A stretch of 64,000 nucleotides of DNA from Gammaproteobacteria bacterium (GCA_013152545.1 JAADGF010000009.1:62001-126000); one strand, 5' to 3'; shown: positions 1 through 9,827, numbered from the stretch's first letter. Translations and numbers: made by a program. Notes: generated by a model from the letters alone, not told the origin.

Positions 1-181
1 ACAACGCTCTGAATTGACGCTTTCTTTGCCGACGATCACGATAAGCATACTGTCCTGCCTTCGTTACCGCTTGAACCGCTACGCGGTAGACGTTTTTACG
101 ACGACCAGAATAGCCTTTTGCTTTGGCGATGACTTTTTTATGTTTAGCTCGTGCCGTAACACCACGTTTTACTCTTGCCAT
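1..181 (-). CDS. rplT: 50S ribosomal protein L20, 3' end missing
   Basis: Large-subunit ribosomal protein that binds 23S rRNA early in 50S assembly. The first 60 residues are visible, beginning [20 protein letters not shown], which is the characteristic L20 N-terminus, very rich in Arg and Lys. The gene runs off the left edge of the window, so the C-terminal half is not seen. It starts 19 bases after the rpmI stop, the standard infC-rpmI-rplT arrangement. In other gammaproteobacteria L20 represses translation of rpmI-rplT; no leader structure was modelled here. Confidence 0.97.
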   Translation of the reverse strand, partial: MARVKRGVTARAKHKKVIAKAKGYSGRRKNVYRVAVQAVTKAGQYAYRDRRQRKRQFRAL

Positions 182-200
182 AATATTATCCTCATCGCCG

Positions 201-398
201 TTAACTATAAGGCAACATGCGCCGAACCATTGCAGTATCAACGTCTGCCACCACACCGGGTGCACGAAGATGCCGTTTTCGTTTGGTGCTTTTTTTGGTC
301 AATATATGACGCTGGTGGGATTGGATACGCTTAAAACCACCCGATGCTGTACGACGAAACCGTTTGGCTGCGCCGCGATTCGTTTTCATTTTTGGCAT
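201..398 (-). CDS. rpmI: 50S ribosomal protein L35
   Basis: Small 65-residue ribosomal protein of the 50S subunit, complete and of normal length. The N-terminus [20 protein letters not shown] and the stretch [15 protein letters not shown] are L35 hallmarks. It lies between infC and rplT on the same strand; the 282-base gap to infC is longer than usual and could hold a promoter or the regulatory leader of rpmI-rplT. Confidence 0.97.
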   Translation of the reverse strand: MPKMKTNRGAAKRFRRTASGGFKRIQSHQRHILTKKSTKRKRHLRAPGVVADVDTAMVRRMLPYS

Positions 399-680
399 TT
401 ATATCACTCCGCTATTTTTATCCTTGACGCAATAACACCCCTGTCTTTGCAGACCGCGCTACTGGCCTAAACACAACGACATGTTTATTATTGAACAATG
501 GATTCTATTTTACCACGCGTACATTTTTGACTGGGAACCCGAGGTGCCAGTCTCAAGCCAACAGTAGTACGCTCTCTTTTTAAACGTGTATTTATGTAAT
601 CATCAACAATTATAACCAGCAAAAGTGCTTGCTTCATCCAAACAGCTATCGTTGACAACCCTATAAAAACACGGCCGACA

Positions 681-1196
681 CTATTTCTTTGGTGCTACCA
701 CCATCACCATTTGACGACCTTCCATCTTGGGAAACTGTTCGACAGCACCCTTTTCAGCAAGATCGACTTCAACGCGCTTTAACAGCTTGGTGCCAAGTTC
801 CTGGTGCGCCATTTCACGACCACGGAACCGAAGGGTAACCTTAACCCTGTCACCATGATCCAGGAAACGCTTCAGGTTGCGTAGTTTTACCTGATAGTCG
901 CCAATTTCTGTTCCAGGACGAAATTTTACTTCCTTTACGTGAACTTGTTGTTGTTTCTTTTTCGCCGCATGCTTTTTCTTACTTTCAGCATACAGATACT
1001 TACCATGATCCATTATCCGGCACACAGGGGGGTCTGCTTTTGGCACAATCTCTACGAGATCCAGGTCAGAATCCACTGCAACCTGCAATGCTTCCTTTGC
1101 TGCCATTAGCCCTAATTGGCTACCATCTTCTCCAATTACACGAACCGTTGGTACAGTAATATCTTCGTTCATACGAAGCTTTTTTTCGGCGGCGAT
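681..1196 (-). CDS. infC: Translation initiation factor IF-3 with probable AUC start codon
   Basis: IF-3 binds the 30S subunit, checks the start codon and prevents premature 50S joining. The protein has the N-terminal domain ([17 protein letters not shown]), the Lys-rich linker ([20 protein letters not shown]) and the C-terminal domain ending MVMVVAPKK. The first ATG is at 1172, but no Shine-Dalgarno sequence precedes it. Eight codons upstream in frame is ATC (1196-1194), placed eight bases after a strong GGAGG and four bases after the thrS stop; this gives 171 residues beginning [12 protein letters not shown]. A rare AUU-type start on infC is known to let IF-3 repress its own synthesis in E. 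coli, so ATC is my preferred start. The alternative is ATG at 1172, giving 163 residues. Confidence 0.93.
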   Translation of the reverse strand: MAAEKKLRMNEDITVPTVRVIGEDGSQLGLMAAKEALQVAVDSDLDLVEIVPKADPPVCRIMDHGKYLYAESKKKHAAKKKQQQVHVKEVKFRPGTEIGDYQVKLRNLKRFLDHGDRVKVTLRFRGREMAHQELGTKLLKRVEVDLAEKGAVEQFPKMEGRQMVMVVAPKK

Positions 1197-1199
1197 ATG

Positions 1200-3131
1200 T
1201 TATTCCTCCAATAGGTGGTGGCGACCGTGACTTGCAATTTCGGTGGTAATACCTTCAATAAAAGCAGATAATGCTATGCTGCCTAAATCGTTACCACCAC
1301 GCGTTCGCACGGACACCGTTTGATTTTCCTGTTCCCGATCCCCCACAATGACGAGGTACGGAATTTTCTGTAATGTATGCTCGCGAATTTTAAAACCGAT
1401 TTTCTCATTTCTCAAGTCCGATTTAGCTCGCAAACCTTCTTTTTGTAGAGTTTTTTCGATTTCACGGGCATATTCGGCCTGCCGATCAGTTATGCACATC
1501 ACAACGGCCTGCCAGGGAGCCAACCAAGTTGGAAAAGCACCAGCATGTTGTTCAATGAGAATACCGATAAATCGCTCCATGGATCCCAGAATGGCACGAT
1601 GCAGCATCACAGGCACATGCTTGACGCCATCCTCAGCGACATAATGGGCATCCAGGCGATCTGGCATTGAAAAATCGACCTGAATCGTACCACACTGCCA
1701 AACACGGCCAATGCAATCCTTCAGTGAAAATTCAATTTTCGGACCATAAAACGCCCCTTCTCCGGGCTGCAAATCCCAGGCCAGTTGCTTTGCGTTAAGC
1801 GCCTGCTCCAGCGCATGTTCGGCTTTATCCCATACGTCATCCGCCCCAACTCGCTGCTCCGGTCGTGTTGACAACTTAACAATAATATCGGTAAAGCCGA
1901 AATCTGCATACACGTTGTACAACAAATCGATAAAGCCGGAAACTTCTTCTTGGATTTGATCTTCGGTACAAAAAATATGCGCATCATCCTGAGTAAAACT
2001 ACGTAACCGCATGAGACCGTGCAACGTCCCAGAAGGCTCGTTGCGGTGGCAGGAACCAAATTCGGACATTCGCAAGGGTAAATCCCGATAACTTTTCAAA
2101 CCCTGGTTAAAGATCTGCACATGACAGGGACAGTTCATGGGTTTAACGGCGTAATCCCGATTTTCCGAATGCGTCGTAAACATTTCCTCGCGAAATTTGT
2201 CCCAGTGTCCCGACTTCTCCCACAATGACCGATCAACCACTTGCGGTGTGTGCACTTCCTCGTAGTGGTGGGTACGCAGGATTTCGCGAATATATTGTTG
2301 AATTGCCTGGTATACCACCCATCCATTATGATGCCAGAATATCATGCCAGGAGATTCCTCCTGGCTATGAAATAAATCAAGTTGCCGGGCCAGTTTGCGG
2401 TGATCGCGTTTTTCAGCTTCTTCCAGGCGATGTAAATGGTCTTTTAAGTCTTTTTTATTAAGCCAGGCGGTACCATACACCCGTTGTAACATTTCATTAT
2501 TGGAGTCCCCTCGCCAATAAGCACCCGCCAGTTTCATCAGTTTAAATGCTTTTAACTTACCCGTAGAAGGTACATGAGGACCCCGGCATAAATCGGTGAA
2601 GTCTCCCTGAGCGTAAAGCGATAATACTTCATTTTTAGGAATATCTTCTATAATGCTCGCTTTGTATTCCTCACCAATACGACGAAAGTGGGCGATGGCT
2701 TGGTCACGTGGCATGACAGAACGACTCACCGGCAGATTCTGCTTTGACAAGGCATGCATCCGTTTTTCAATTTTCTGCAAATCTTCCGGCGTAAATTGCT
2801 TGCTGTAGGCAAAATCATAATAAAAACCATTGTCGATCACCGGACCAATGGTTACTTGCGCATCGGGATAAAGCTCTTTCACAGCTTGTGCGAGCAGGTG
2901 GGCTGTAGAATGGCGAATTATATCCAGGGCTTTTGGATCTTTTTCAGTAATGATGCTGAGCGCTGAATCGTTTTCAATGATAAAAGAGGTATCAACAAGT
3001 TCATCATTAACCTCACCAGCAATAGCGGCCTTGGCAAGACCAGCACCGATATCCGCAGCGACGCCATAAACCGATATAGGTTGGGAAAACTCTCGTTGAG
3101 ACCCATCAGGAAGTGTAACGACGACTGGCAT
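1200..3131 (-). CDS. thrS: Threonyl-tRNA synthetase
   Basis: Cytoplasmic class II aminoacyl-tRNA synthetase that charges tRNA-Thr. At 643 residues it is full length: N-terminal TGS domain ([13 protein letters not shown]), editing domain with [16 protein letters not shown], catalytic core with the zinc-site motif [10 protein letters not shown] and motif 2 [20 protein letters not shown], and the anticodon-binding domain from about residue 540. It heads the thrS-infC-rpmI-rplT cluster and leaves only four bases before the ATC start of infC, so the two are probably transcribed and translated together. The 1.1-kb upstream gap carries repeats rather than a recognisable leader. Confidence 0.98.
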   Translation of the reverse strand: MPVVVTLPDGSQREFSQPISVYGVAADIGAGLAKAAIAGEVNDELVDTSFIIENDSALSIITEKDPKALDIIRHSTAHLLAQAVKELYPDAQVTIGPVIDNGFYYDFAYSKQFTPEDLQKIEKRMHALSKQNLPVSRSVMPRDQAIAHFRRIGEEYKASIIEDIPKNEVLSLYAQGDFTDLCRGPHVPSTGKLKAFKLMKLAGAYWRGDSNNEMLQRVYGTAWLNKKDLKDHLHRLEEAEKRDHRKLARQLDLFHSQEESPGMIFWHHNGWVVYQAIQQYIREILRTHHYEEVHTPQVVDRSLWEKSGHWDKFREEMFTTHSENRDYAVKPMNCPCHVQIFNQGLKSYRDLPLRMSEFGSCHRNEPSGTLHGLMRLRSFTQDDAHIFCTEDQIQEEVSGFIDLLYNVYADFGFTDIIVKLSTRPEQRVGADDVWDKAEHALEQALNAKQLAWDLQPGEGAFYGPKIEFSLKDCIGRVWQCGTIQVDFSMPDRLDAHYVAEDGVKHVPVMLHRAILGSMERFIGILIEQHAGAFPTWLAPWQAVVMCITDRQAEYAREIEKTLQKEGLRAKSDLRNEKIGFKIREHTLQKIPYLVIVGDREQENQTVSVRTRGGNDLGSIALSAFIEGITTEIASHGRHHLLEE

Positions 3132-3547
3132 GATTCTGTCCTTTATTCAGTGGTGATCCATACAAGAGACCACGTGATTTAATTTACAAATAATAAATTT
3201 ACAAACAAATTTTATATTTAGTTTTGCTAACCATATTTTTACCAACCATACTTTTTACCAACAGCAAGTGGCGCAATGTTGGCGGTAAATTCAATTTACC
3301 TTAGCGATTACGCTGAATCTAGTCTTACACTCGATCAAGTGTACGCTATAATCGCTGGCAGGGACTATAGCAAATAATGCGGCAAGTAACAATTTTTCCC
3401 GATGTTTTTCAGTCCGTACAGCGTAAATTGGAGTCGTCAAGCTAGCGTTATCAAGCACAATGCATCAGAAAAATTGATAGCTTGATAGAAAATCATCAGA
3501 ACAATAGAATGCTTGTTGATGCACCAACTGTTGATTGATTACTACCT

Positions 3548-3645
3548 GGAGCCTATCCGAGAATAGCCCTGCTGTCGCGAGGGAGCGCCATTTTGGGTCC
3601 ATTTTTTCGAGCATTTGAGGCGAATATTGAGCCTATTTGACTGAG
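3548..3645 (+). repeat. Degenerate IS-end-like repeat, copy 1
   Basis: Begins GGAGCCTATCCGAGA and continues through CCTGCTG and CATTTTGG. The same order of blocks (GGAGCCTGTCCGAGA, CCTGCTG, CATTTTGG, CCGATATTCG) is found on the minus strand at 20935-21046. Such terminal sequences resemble transposon ends, but no transposase reading frame lies nearby, so this is probably a remnant or a non-autonomous element. Confidence 0.4.
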
Positions 3646-3944
3646 CCTGTTTAACATAGTGATCGTGCTTGCAGAGCGACTCGCAACATTGAGTGTAATC
3701 CTTATTGTGATCGCCGAAAAGGTACTACCCAAGCCTGTAAGTACTGAACCTACATTCTAATTAATACACAACACACGTTATCCGTTCCCATTCCGAGAAA
3801 CCGTCCCCTCCCACACCTAACGAAGTTATTACACACACGTGTTCCTTAACCGTTTTCTGGAAGACTCCATTGGGCAGCTAAAAACACAGGGCTATAACAA
3901 TACGACACAATCATCAAGCAGACCATTACAGTACTATGACCGCA

Positions 3945-4133
3945 ATATACCCATAACGATTGAGATATAACTGCACGCTCTATTTTATTCCATGGCGTTG
4001 TTAAAATGCCTTGCAATAGAATGATTATTATTACGCGTCGTTTTGCCTTGCCTAAAAGCACCTACCTTTTTTGGTGCGATGAAATAAATATGATTCACAG
4101 TCATACCTAAATCTTAAACGCTATGGGTATATA
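3945..4133 (-). repeat. MITE-like element, complete copy with inverted ends
   Basis: About 189 bp bounded by inverted ends: the left end reads TATACCCATAACGATTGAG, and the right end, read on the other strand, TATACCCATAGCGTTTAAG. The interior on the minus strand includes GGTAGGTGCTTTT, CATTTTAACAACGCCATGG and AGAGCGTGCAG. These blocks recur in the same order in the copies at 5945 and 9239. It contains no useful reading frame. This is the best reference copy of the family. Confidence 0.6.
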
Positions 4134-4268
4134 ACATTTAATCCTAAATTCTTTTTTCAAGATAACACACCCCAGACTGGCTAAAGTAGGAGCAATGTAC
4201 TGTAAATTAACACCTATTTAAAGTTCACTACTGTTCTCATTGGGGCGTGAGTATGCTAATTTATTGCC

Positions 4269-4637
4269 ATGCATAAAAAAATATTTACAACGAAATACAC
4301 CCTGTTCTTAGTCTCTTTGCTACTTGTCAGTTGGGCAATCGGCTACATCCTCATCCCAACAAAAAACCAACCTGCTGGCTCTGATGTTAATGCTAAAATT
4401 GATGCCGCGTTGCAATACAATCTGAATGGCAATTACATTGAATCGGTAAAAATTCTATACCCTTTAGCAGAAAAAGAGATACCCCGGGCTCAATTGTATT
4501 TAGGTGTCGCTTATTATCATGGACACGGGGTCAACAGAGATTATGACAAAGCAAAAGCATTGTTTTTCAAGTTACAGAACACCAACTATGAACCAAGCAT
4601 TGTAAACACTTACTTAAATTTGCTAGGCAGTCTATAA
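4269..4637 (+). CDS. Small membrane-anchored Sel1-like repeat protein
   Basis: Protein of 122 residues, specific function unknown. Residues 9-27 form a hydrophobic N-terminal segment (an anchor or uncleaved signal). Residues about 44-110 contain tetratricopeptide/Sel1-type helices: LYPLAEKEIPRAQLYLGVAYYHGHGVNRDYDKAKALF matches the Sel1 pattern of alternating Ala and Gly with YxxGxGVxxDYxKA. Such repeats usually mediate protein contacts in the periplasm or at the inner membrane. It stands alone between a MITE-like element and the convergent INT_rpt-like gene. Start chosen as the first ATG; no strong ribosome-binding site is seen. Confidence 0.75.
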   Translation: MHKKIFTTKYTLFLVSLLLVSWAIGYILIPTKNQPAGSDVNAKIDAALQYNLNGNYIESVKILYPLAEKEIPRAQLYLGVAYYHGHGVNRDYDKAKALFFKLQNTNYEPSIVNTYLNLLGSL

Positions 4638-4697
4638 TACGTCACGCTATCAACACTACAATAACTGTTTACCGTCCAGTATCCTCCCGTGCCTAAC

Positions 4698-4723
4698 AAT
4701 AGCAAGAGAGAATAGCAAGAGAG
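4698..4723. repeat. Perfect tandem duplication, 2 x 13 bp
   Basis: Two adjacent exact copies of AATAGCAAGAGAG just downstream of the INT_rpt-like gene. One of several two-copy duplications confined to gaps in this window. Confidence 0.85.
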
Positions 4724-4732
4724 TACCGCACT

Positions 4733-5506
4733 TTATTGTTGGTTTGAACGCTTCACTCCCAACCAGTCTTCCATGCCGCTCCAGCCCTTCGTCTCATACA
4801 CTTTATAGGGCGTGGCCGGAATATCCTGAGGTTTTTTTGCTTTGCGAAGTTCTCCACGGCAATACTTACGCCACTCCACACTATTTTTAAGTCTAAGCTT
4901 ACGAACATGGGCGCGGGCCCGATTAAATGATTTCCATTGACGCAAGTGGTATGAAATATTTCCAGTTCCCAACCAATCACCGTAATTAATCCAGCCTTTC
5001 TCTTTATAGCTCATGTGCGGACTAGCCGGTATATCATCAGGTTTTTTAGGCACACCACGCAATTCACCTTTTACGTAGGCACGCCATTCATTTTCATTGT
5101 TTATCCCTAGTTTTCGCACGAAAGCACGCGCCCGGATAAAAGAGCGGTACTGGCGCAGCCGAGTAGAAACATTACCGTTACCTAGCCAATCACCATATCC
5201 TGCCCAACCAGTATCTCGATACACAAAATTTGGATTTGATGGAATATCATTTGGTTTTTTTCCCAATCCACTAACTCCCCTACTCACGTAGGTGCGCCAT
5301 TGCTGATTGTTCTCTAGCCCCAACTTCCGCACAAATGACCGGGCTTGTTTGAATGGACGCCATTTCCCGTTTGAAGTATTAATGATCTTTCTCCTTTTAA
5401 CGTCGAAACGTGCACGAAATAACTGCCCCACCTGATATTCCATGTTGATACGCACTGCAATCACAAAAACCCAAAATAGCATTGCTATTCCCGCACTTTT
5501 GCTCAA
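4733..5506 (-). CDS. INT_rpt-like tandem repeat protein
   Basis: 257 residues built from three units of about 66 residues plus an N-terminal part-unit. Each unit follows FxxARxFVRKLGLxN-xEWRxYxxGEL-KKPxDIPxxPxxxY-GWxxYGDWLGxGN; units begin near residues 50, 120 and 190. This matches my memory of the phage-integrase repeat (INT_rpt), found in environmental bacteria and algae and sometimes fused to integrases. No integrase catalytic domain is present here. The abundance of Arg, Lys and Trp suggests nucleic-acid binding, which is inference. The first 20 residues are hydrophobic; translation may instead start at MEYQVGQLF (codon 22), giving a soluble basic protein. The gene stands alone, convergent with the Sel1-like gene. 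Confidence 0.75.
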   Translation of the reverse strand: MSKSAGIAMLFWVFVIAVRINMEYQVGQLFRARFDVKRRKIINTSNGKWRPFKQARSFVRKLGLENNQQWRTYVSRGVSGLGKKPNDIPSNPNFVYRDTGWAGYGDWLGNGNVSTRLRQYRSFIRARAFVRKLGINNENEWRAYVKGELRGVPKKPDDIPASPHMSYKEKGWINYGDWLGTGNISYHLRQWKSFNRARAHVRKLRLKNSVEWRKYCRGELRKAKKPQDIPATPYKVYETKGWSGMEDWLGVKRSNQQ

Positions 5507-6094
5507 TTAGACTCTACCAATACAGACTAGGTTTGACCATTCGATACTCAAGTTATTCTCTACACGTTTTGTACTTTTATCGCCAGATCAAAAAGCGACA
5601 AACACAATATCTCCTTAGTTAGGATTCTTGTTTATCAGAATCGATGCTTGTTATTAGATACGTTTAATTAACCAAAGTCAGTGACATATTTCACATTTTT
5701 AACTGTAATATACACACTTTTTTTGATTGAGGGGTCTCAACACTACTTGCGCACCGCGTTGCATACAGTGAATACCTATCAATAAAACAAAGGGAAAAGG
5801 AAGTAGCTTGCATTTATAACAAGGCGTAAATTGCTAAACCGATAGCAGCGGTTAGCGGTCAAATTCAGCCTGGAGATGATAAACTGTGTCTAGAATAGCG
5901 ATCAAGATGTGAAATAAGACGAATATTACATGCGTACCTCTTAAATATAGCCGTAACATTTGAGGTTTAGGTGATCAGCGTGCCTCATACTCATTTCATG
6001 GCGCCAAAAATCGGCTCTTAAATCGAGTATATCATCGACTATTACGAGGTACAGCACCGCCATAGAATGAAAGAGAGCGTGCCATCATGCCTAA
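5507..6094. other. Intergenic region, 588 bases
   Basis: No convincing gene. AT-rich in its right-hand part as given (5507-5730); a near-complete MITE-like element occupies 5945-6094 and ends at the stop codon of the multiheme cytochrome gene. Confidence 0.6.
5945..6094 (+). repeat. MITE-like element, near-complete copy
   Basis: Begins TATAGCCGTAACATTTGAGG, followed by TCATACTCATTTCATGGCGC, CACCGCCATAGAATGAA and AGAGCGTGCC, in the order of the reference copy. The right inverted end is eroded: only ATCATGCCTAA remains and it runs directly into the stop codon of the cytochrome gene at 6095. Confidence 0.55.
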
Positions 6095-8236
6095 TTAAGG
6101 CCCACCCATTCCACCTCCCCTCATGCCCATTCCGCCTCCCATGCCCATTCCACCGCCCATACCCATTCCACCACCTCCACCCGGTGGTGGTGTAACACAA
6201 TTCTCGAATTGCCCCCCTGCCCATGTTGCAGGAAATGGATCATGACAAGCATCACAACTCCAGCCAGTCGTATCACAATGTTCTAAAGGCAACGCATGAC
6301 AACTAACACAGGTACCTAAAACATTGGCGTGATCAACAGTATGGGCTGGCGACCACGGTAATGGAGCCTCCTGATGACATGCATCACAAATATCTGTACT
6401 AAATATATGGTCTCCACGTTTCCCGACAGCAATGGTATTATTGTGACAACGACTACATATACCGATCACTTCAGTGTGATCCACCGCCGTAGCAGCAACG
6501 GGTGACCAAGGAGTGGGGCCTGGCGCGTGACAAGCATTACACATGTCAGTGGAGCTTATATGATCTTGATTTTTGCCGGATGCAATTGAACCGTCATGAC
6601 AACTAGCGCATGAACCGATGACTTGCGTATGATCAATGGCGAACGCGGCGACTGGCGCCCATTTGGCAGGTAGTGTGTTGTGACAAGCATCACAGGCAGT
6701 CGTCGAATTAATATGATTTAGAGTTTTACCACTAGCACTGACGCCATCATGGCAAGTAATGCAGTTATTAACTAAGCGGGTGTGATCAACGGCCTTAACC
6801 GGTGTCCAGGCATTAGTGGAATGGCAGTCGTCGCACGCTAAAGTCGTCGGAATATGGTTTACTGGTTGACCAAGAGCCACGACGTTGTCATGACAGCTGA
6901 CGCAACTGCCCAGGACTTCGTTATGATTCACAGCTTCCGCCGCAACGGGCAACCAAGGCACAGGGCCAGCCGCATGACAGGCATCGCAGACATTGCTGGC
7001 TGCAATGTGCGTACCTCCCTTACCAGAAGCGATAATACCATCATGACAACTGATACAGACACCAATAACCTGGGTATGGTCCACCGTGGAAGAAATAACT
7101 GGCGCCCAATGAGCCGGGGATTTTGCATGACAAGCATCACAAACATCAGTAACATTAATATGGCCTAAACCTTTGCCAATAGCGGTGGCACCATCATGAC
7201 AGGTAATGCAATTATTAACAAAACTGACATGATCCACAGCCGCAGGTGACCACTGTTGCGTATTGTGGCACACATTGCATTCAGCCGTAGTGGGGATATG
7301 GTTTGCAGGTTTTCCTGTTGCAACCACGTTGTCATGGCAACTGGAACAGACACCCAACACTTCATTGTGATCGACACTCATTGCATCCAACGGTGCCCAG
7401 GGTATAGGGTCAGGCTGGTGACAAGCATTACAGGCATCTGATGTGGAAATATGTAATGCTGGTTTTCCGAGCGCATCACTATTATTGTGGCAACTGATAC
7501 AGGTTCCTATTACGTGAAAATGATTAACCTGCCTCACAGGTTGCCATACATTCGTTGTATGACACGCATCACACCGGTCGGAGGTATTAATATGCGAAAA
7601 CGATTTACCAATAGCCTGTACGCCATTATGGCAGGTAAGACAGGTTTGCCCAAGCACCAAAGAATGATCAAAACCACTATTGATCATCCAGCTATCGACA
7701 TTATGACAAGTATCACACTCTAAGGTCGTGGTTAAATGGCCTGCATACTTACCCGTAGCCGCCACCCCATCATGACAGGTAGAACAAAGTGTAGCACCGA
7801 TAGCGCTATGATCCATTATTGTTGCAACAGAGGCCTCAAAGCCAGCGGGAGTATGACAGGTATCACAGGTTTGGATCGTTGGAATATGAATAGCACTTTT
7901 ACCCAAGGCAAAAACACCATCATGACAAGCGTCGCAGTGCCGAGACAAGCCCTCAAACACGGCACCAACATGACAAGATTCGCAATCAATAATGTCATGC
8001 TGCCCATCCAACGGAAAACCCGTCGCTAAATGATCAAATGTGGTTGGACCAATATTGCCAAATTCAAAACCAACAACGTCATCAACGGCAGCGATGGCGA
8101 CACTTGTAACCGACAGCAATAAGTAAAGACAAGCGGCAAAACAACGACAACCAATAATGGGTAGCCGTGGTTTAATCTGCCAAGTCTTTTGTTTTTCTAA
8201 CACCTTAAAACAACAACTCATTTTCTTTACAACCAT
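6095..8236 (-). CDS. Predicted periplasmic or outer-surface 25-heme c-type cytochrome
   Basis: 713 residues with 25 CxxCH haem c attachment motifs, by my count, from CESCH near residue 84 to CDACH near residue 670. They alternate in a repeated unit of roughly 50 residues: CxxCHDGxxAxGKxxHIxTxxxCDACHxxxxxxWxPxxxVDHxxVxGxC. Many extra His in HI and VDH are candidate distal ligands. A hydrophobic export segment (CLYLLLSVTSVAIA) ends at AIAA-VDD near residue 50; translation may start at codon 6. The C-terminus is a Pro-Gly-Met tail (PPPGGGGG followed by MGMGGG units). Multihaem proteins of this type move electrons across the envelope, for example to metals, sulfur compounds or partner cells; the substrate cannot be read from sequence. 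No haem-ligation or porin partner lies beside it. Confidence 0.9.
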   Translation of the reverse strand: MVVKKMSCCFKVLEKQKTWQIKPRLPIIGCRCFAACLYLLLSVTSVAIAAVDDVVGFEFGNIGPTTFDHLATGFPLDGQHDIIDCESCHVGAVFEGLSRHCDACHDGVFALGKSAIHIPTIQTCDTCHTPAGFEASVATIMDHSAIGATLCSTCHDGVAATGKYAGHLTTTLECDTCHNVDSWMINSGFDHSLVLGQTCLTCHNGVQAIGKSFSHINTSDRCDACHTTNVWQPVRQVNHFHVIGTCISCHNNSDALGKPALHISTSDACNACHQPDPIPWAPLDAMSVDHNEVLGVCSSCHDNVVATGKPANHIPTTAECNVCHNTQQWSPAAVDHVSFVNNCITCHDGATAIGKGLGHINVTDVCDACHAKSPAHWAPVISSTVDHTQVIGVCISCHDGIIASGKGGTHIAASNVCDACHAAGPVPWLPVAAEAVNHNEVLGSCVSCHDNVVALGQPVNHIPTTLACDDCHSTNAWTPVKAVDHTRLVNNCITCHDGVSASGKTLNHINSTTACDACHNTLPAKWAPVAAFAIDHTQVIGSCASCHDGSIASGKNQDHISSTDMCNACHAPGPTPWSPVAATAVDHTEVIGICSRCHNNTIAVGKRGDHIFSTDICDACHQEAPLPWSPAHTVDHANVLGTCVSCHALPLEHCDTTGWSCDACHDPFPATWAGGQFENCVTPPPGGGGGMGMGGGMGMGGGMGMRGGGMGGP

Positions 8237-8490
8237 ATCCGTCGCGCAATCAGTACACGATACGGTGAACTTAATAACGACGCGTAAATAAAATACTTAG
8301 CCCCAATCCTACCAGACTTCACAAACAGTCCGTCTGCTACTGGCATTTCGGTACGAGCACATCCCTGACACTGAAAATAGTGCCACATCAAAACTACTGC
8401 AAACATTGCATGGGTAGGAACTGAGTTATTTACGGATGTGGAATCGATGCTGTTACGGCACATCTTACTAATGACTAAGCCATTACAACT

Positions 8491-8510
8491 TAGGAACATG
8501 CACGTTCCTT
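8491..8510. repeat. 20-bp palindrome, copy 1
   Basis: TAGGAACATGCACGTTCCTT, arms AGGAAC and GTTCCT around a GTGCAC-like core. Almost the same sequence is at 48836-48855. Located about 255 bases upstream of the multihaem cytochrome start. Could be a protein-binding site or a small mobile-element end. Confidence 0.5.
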
Positions 8511-9238
8511 ATTGATCCAAAGCGCTCCTAGGTATACAACAAATCACAGCCACATTAAACATGCGACAACATTTGAAGATATGTGAAGCTGTTCTTATTC
8601 TGCAAAGAGACACATGGCCGCGTTGCAAATTAACCATGGATATAACACCCTATAAAACCTTCTATAGTATACCTCTATAATCTCAATAGTATATCGCTCT
8701 ACTACGCCTAAGCTACACAAACTCACGTCGCTCACACACGCCCACGAGCATCAAATATTATTTCCTGTACTATCTTCGCAAACAGGATATTCCAAGCCTT
8801 CTTTTAAATCAATGAATCTCTACAACTTCAGTCAATTTTTCAGAATCTGCGCGCTGTCTACGTAAGTAAATAACTTAAAAAATGACTTTGCTTAAGTAAT
8901 GCCCTACATTGGCTCAATATGAGGTATCAACGTTAAACTAAAATGCATCCATTAAACAGACTAACGTCAGACAATACTCGTGACGTTTAAGATTTAGATG
9001 CTTAGTGTGCATCATTTTAATGCTAAGGAACAAAAAACAAATTTTTTATGAAAGGCGAAATAGCGATGCAATTGCAAGGGGGTTCAACGTCGTCATTGAT
9101 AAACTGAAGAGAGCGTACAATAAAATCTAAACGATTTTAAAGAATATTTTGATCTCACCTTATTTAGTGATAAGAAATGGGTGCGTAATAACTGCCACCG
9201 AGTCTGGAACACAGACTGAAATGCAAAATAGGGATATC

Positions 9239-9413
9239 TATGACCTAAAGCGTTTAAGATTTCGGTGTAAAAGTATGCGTCATATTCATTTCATAGCACC
9301 AAAGGTAGGCGCTTTTCGACGAGGAAAAATAACGCGCGTACGTAACAGTTGGGCCCTATTGCAAAAATTTTAATGCCGCTATGGAATGAACAGGGCGTGC
9401 ACGTCGTCCCTTA
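9239..9413 (+). repeat. MITE-like element, near-complete copy
   Basis: Starts TATGACCTAAAGCGTTTAAG and keeps the internal blocks TCATATTCATTTCATAGCAC, GGTAGGCGCTTTT, ATTTTAATGCCGCTATGG and AGGGCGTGCAC. The expected right inverted end is missing; the element stops at the globin stop codon (TGA at 9416-9414). Confidence 0.55.
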
Positions 9414-9827
9414 TCACCTTGAGTATTTGTGTTTCATGTAAGTGATACCTGGCGACAAAACCACACGCCAGGACAATGTAACCTCATCGCTGCATTGCGG
9501 ATCAAAATCCTCGACAGTCTTGATTAAATTCTCCAACCATAGGTCGAATAACTCAGGTTTAATGTCAAGATTGTGGAAACTGTGTTGAAACGCTATTTTT
9601 TCCAGGTAATCATTCGCATTTTGTGTAGCATAAAAAACAAATAACCCATAAAAAGATTTTTCCATCATTTTTGCCTGATGCGCCATACCCGTGTTACCAA
9701 ACAACTTGGCAACCTCAGGAGAAGCATTAATAAAGTTGCCATAAAATGCATCAAAAAATGATTGTTTGTTTTTGAATATTTTTTTTACGCGTTCAAAACT
9801 TTGGTCAAAAATCGTCTCATAACTCAT
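9414..9827 (-). CDS. Bacterial globin
   Basis: 137-residue single-domain haem protein of the globin superfamily; likely soluble and binding O2 or NO, role unproven. The F-helix region HSFHNLDIKPELFDLWLENLI places the proximal haem ligand at His85, followed by the usual LxIxPExFxxW pattern. Residues SFFDAFYGNFINASPEVAKLF match helices B and C. No flavin-reductase domain is attached, so it is not a flavohaemoglobin. It is followed on the same strand, after a 72-base gap upstream, by the SirB2-like gene; an FNR-type sensor gene lies 900 bases away, consistent with an oxygen-responsive neighbourhood. The gene's end abuts a MITE-like element. Confidence 0.88.
   Translation of the reverse strand: MSYETIFDQSFERVKKIFKNKQSFFDAFYGNFINASPEVAKLFGNTGMAHQAKMMEKSFYGLFVFYATQNANDYLEKIAFQHSFHNLDIKPELFDLWLENLIKTVEDFDPQCSDEVTLSWRVVLSPGITYMKHKYSR

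Larger units (their letters stand above)
3132..4268. other. Intergenic region, 1137 bases, with repeats
   Basis: Non-coding as far as I can see. It holds AT-rich imperfect duplications near 3181-3260, a degenerate IS-end-like sequence at 3548-3645, and a complete MITE-like element at 3945-4133. The promoters of thrS (minus) and of the small Sel1-like gene (plus) must both lie here, but I could not assign either with confidence. Confidence 0.6.
8237..9413. other. Intergenic region, 1177 bases
   Basis: Very AT-rich. Contains a 20-bp palindrome at 8491-8510 and a near-complete MITE-like element at 9239-9413 that reaches the globin stop codon. A 90-codon open frame at 8227-8499 (minus) is not convincing. 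No other gene is seen. Confidence 0.6.

Noticed and set aside
14-470. Two overlapping plus-strand open frames of 106 and 115 codons
   Set aside because: They are antisense to rplT and rpmI, which are unmistakable, and resemble no known family.
8227-8499. 90-codon minus-strand open frame before the multihaem cytochrome
   Set aside because: It overlaps the cytochrome start, has no ribosome-binding site by eye and no recognisable domain. A small Cys-containing protein cannot be wholly excluded.
9149-9373. 74-codon plus-strand open frame
   Set aside because: It lies within the MITE-like element at 9239 and is probably accidental.
3945-9413. Chromosomal integron reading of the repeats near gene 3' ends
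   Set aside because: The repeats lack the GTTRRRY and RYYYAAC core sites of attC, are long and TIR-bounded, occur in both orientations, and no integron integrase is present.
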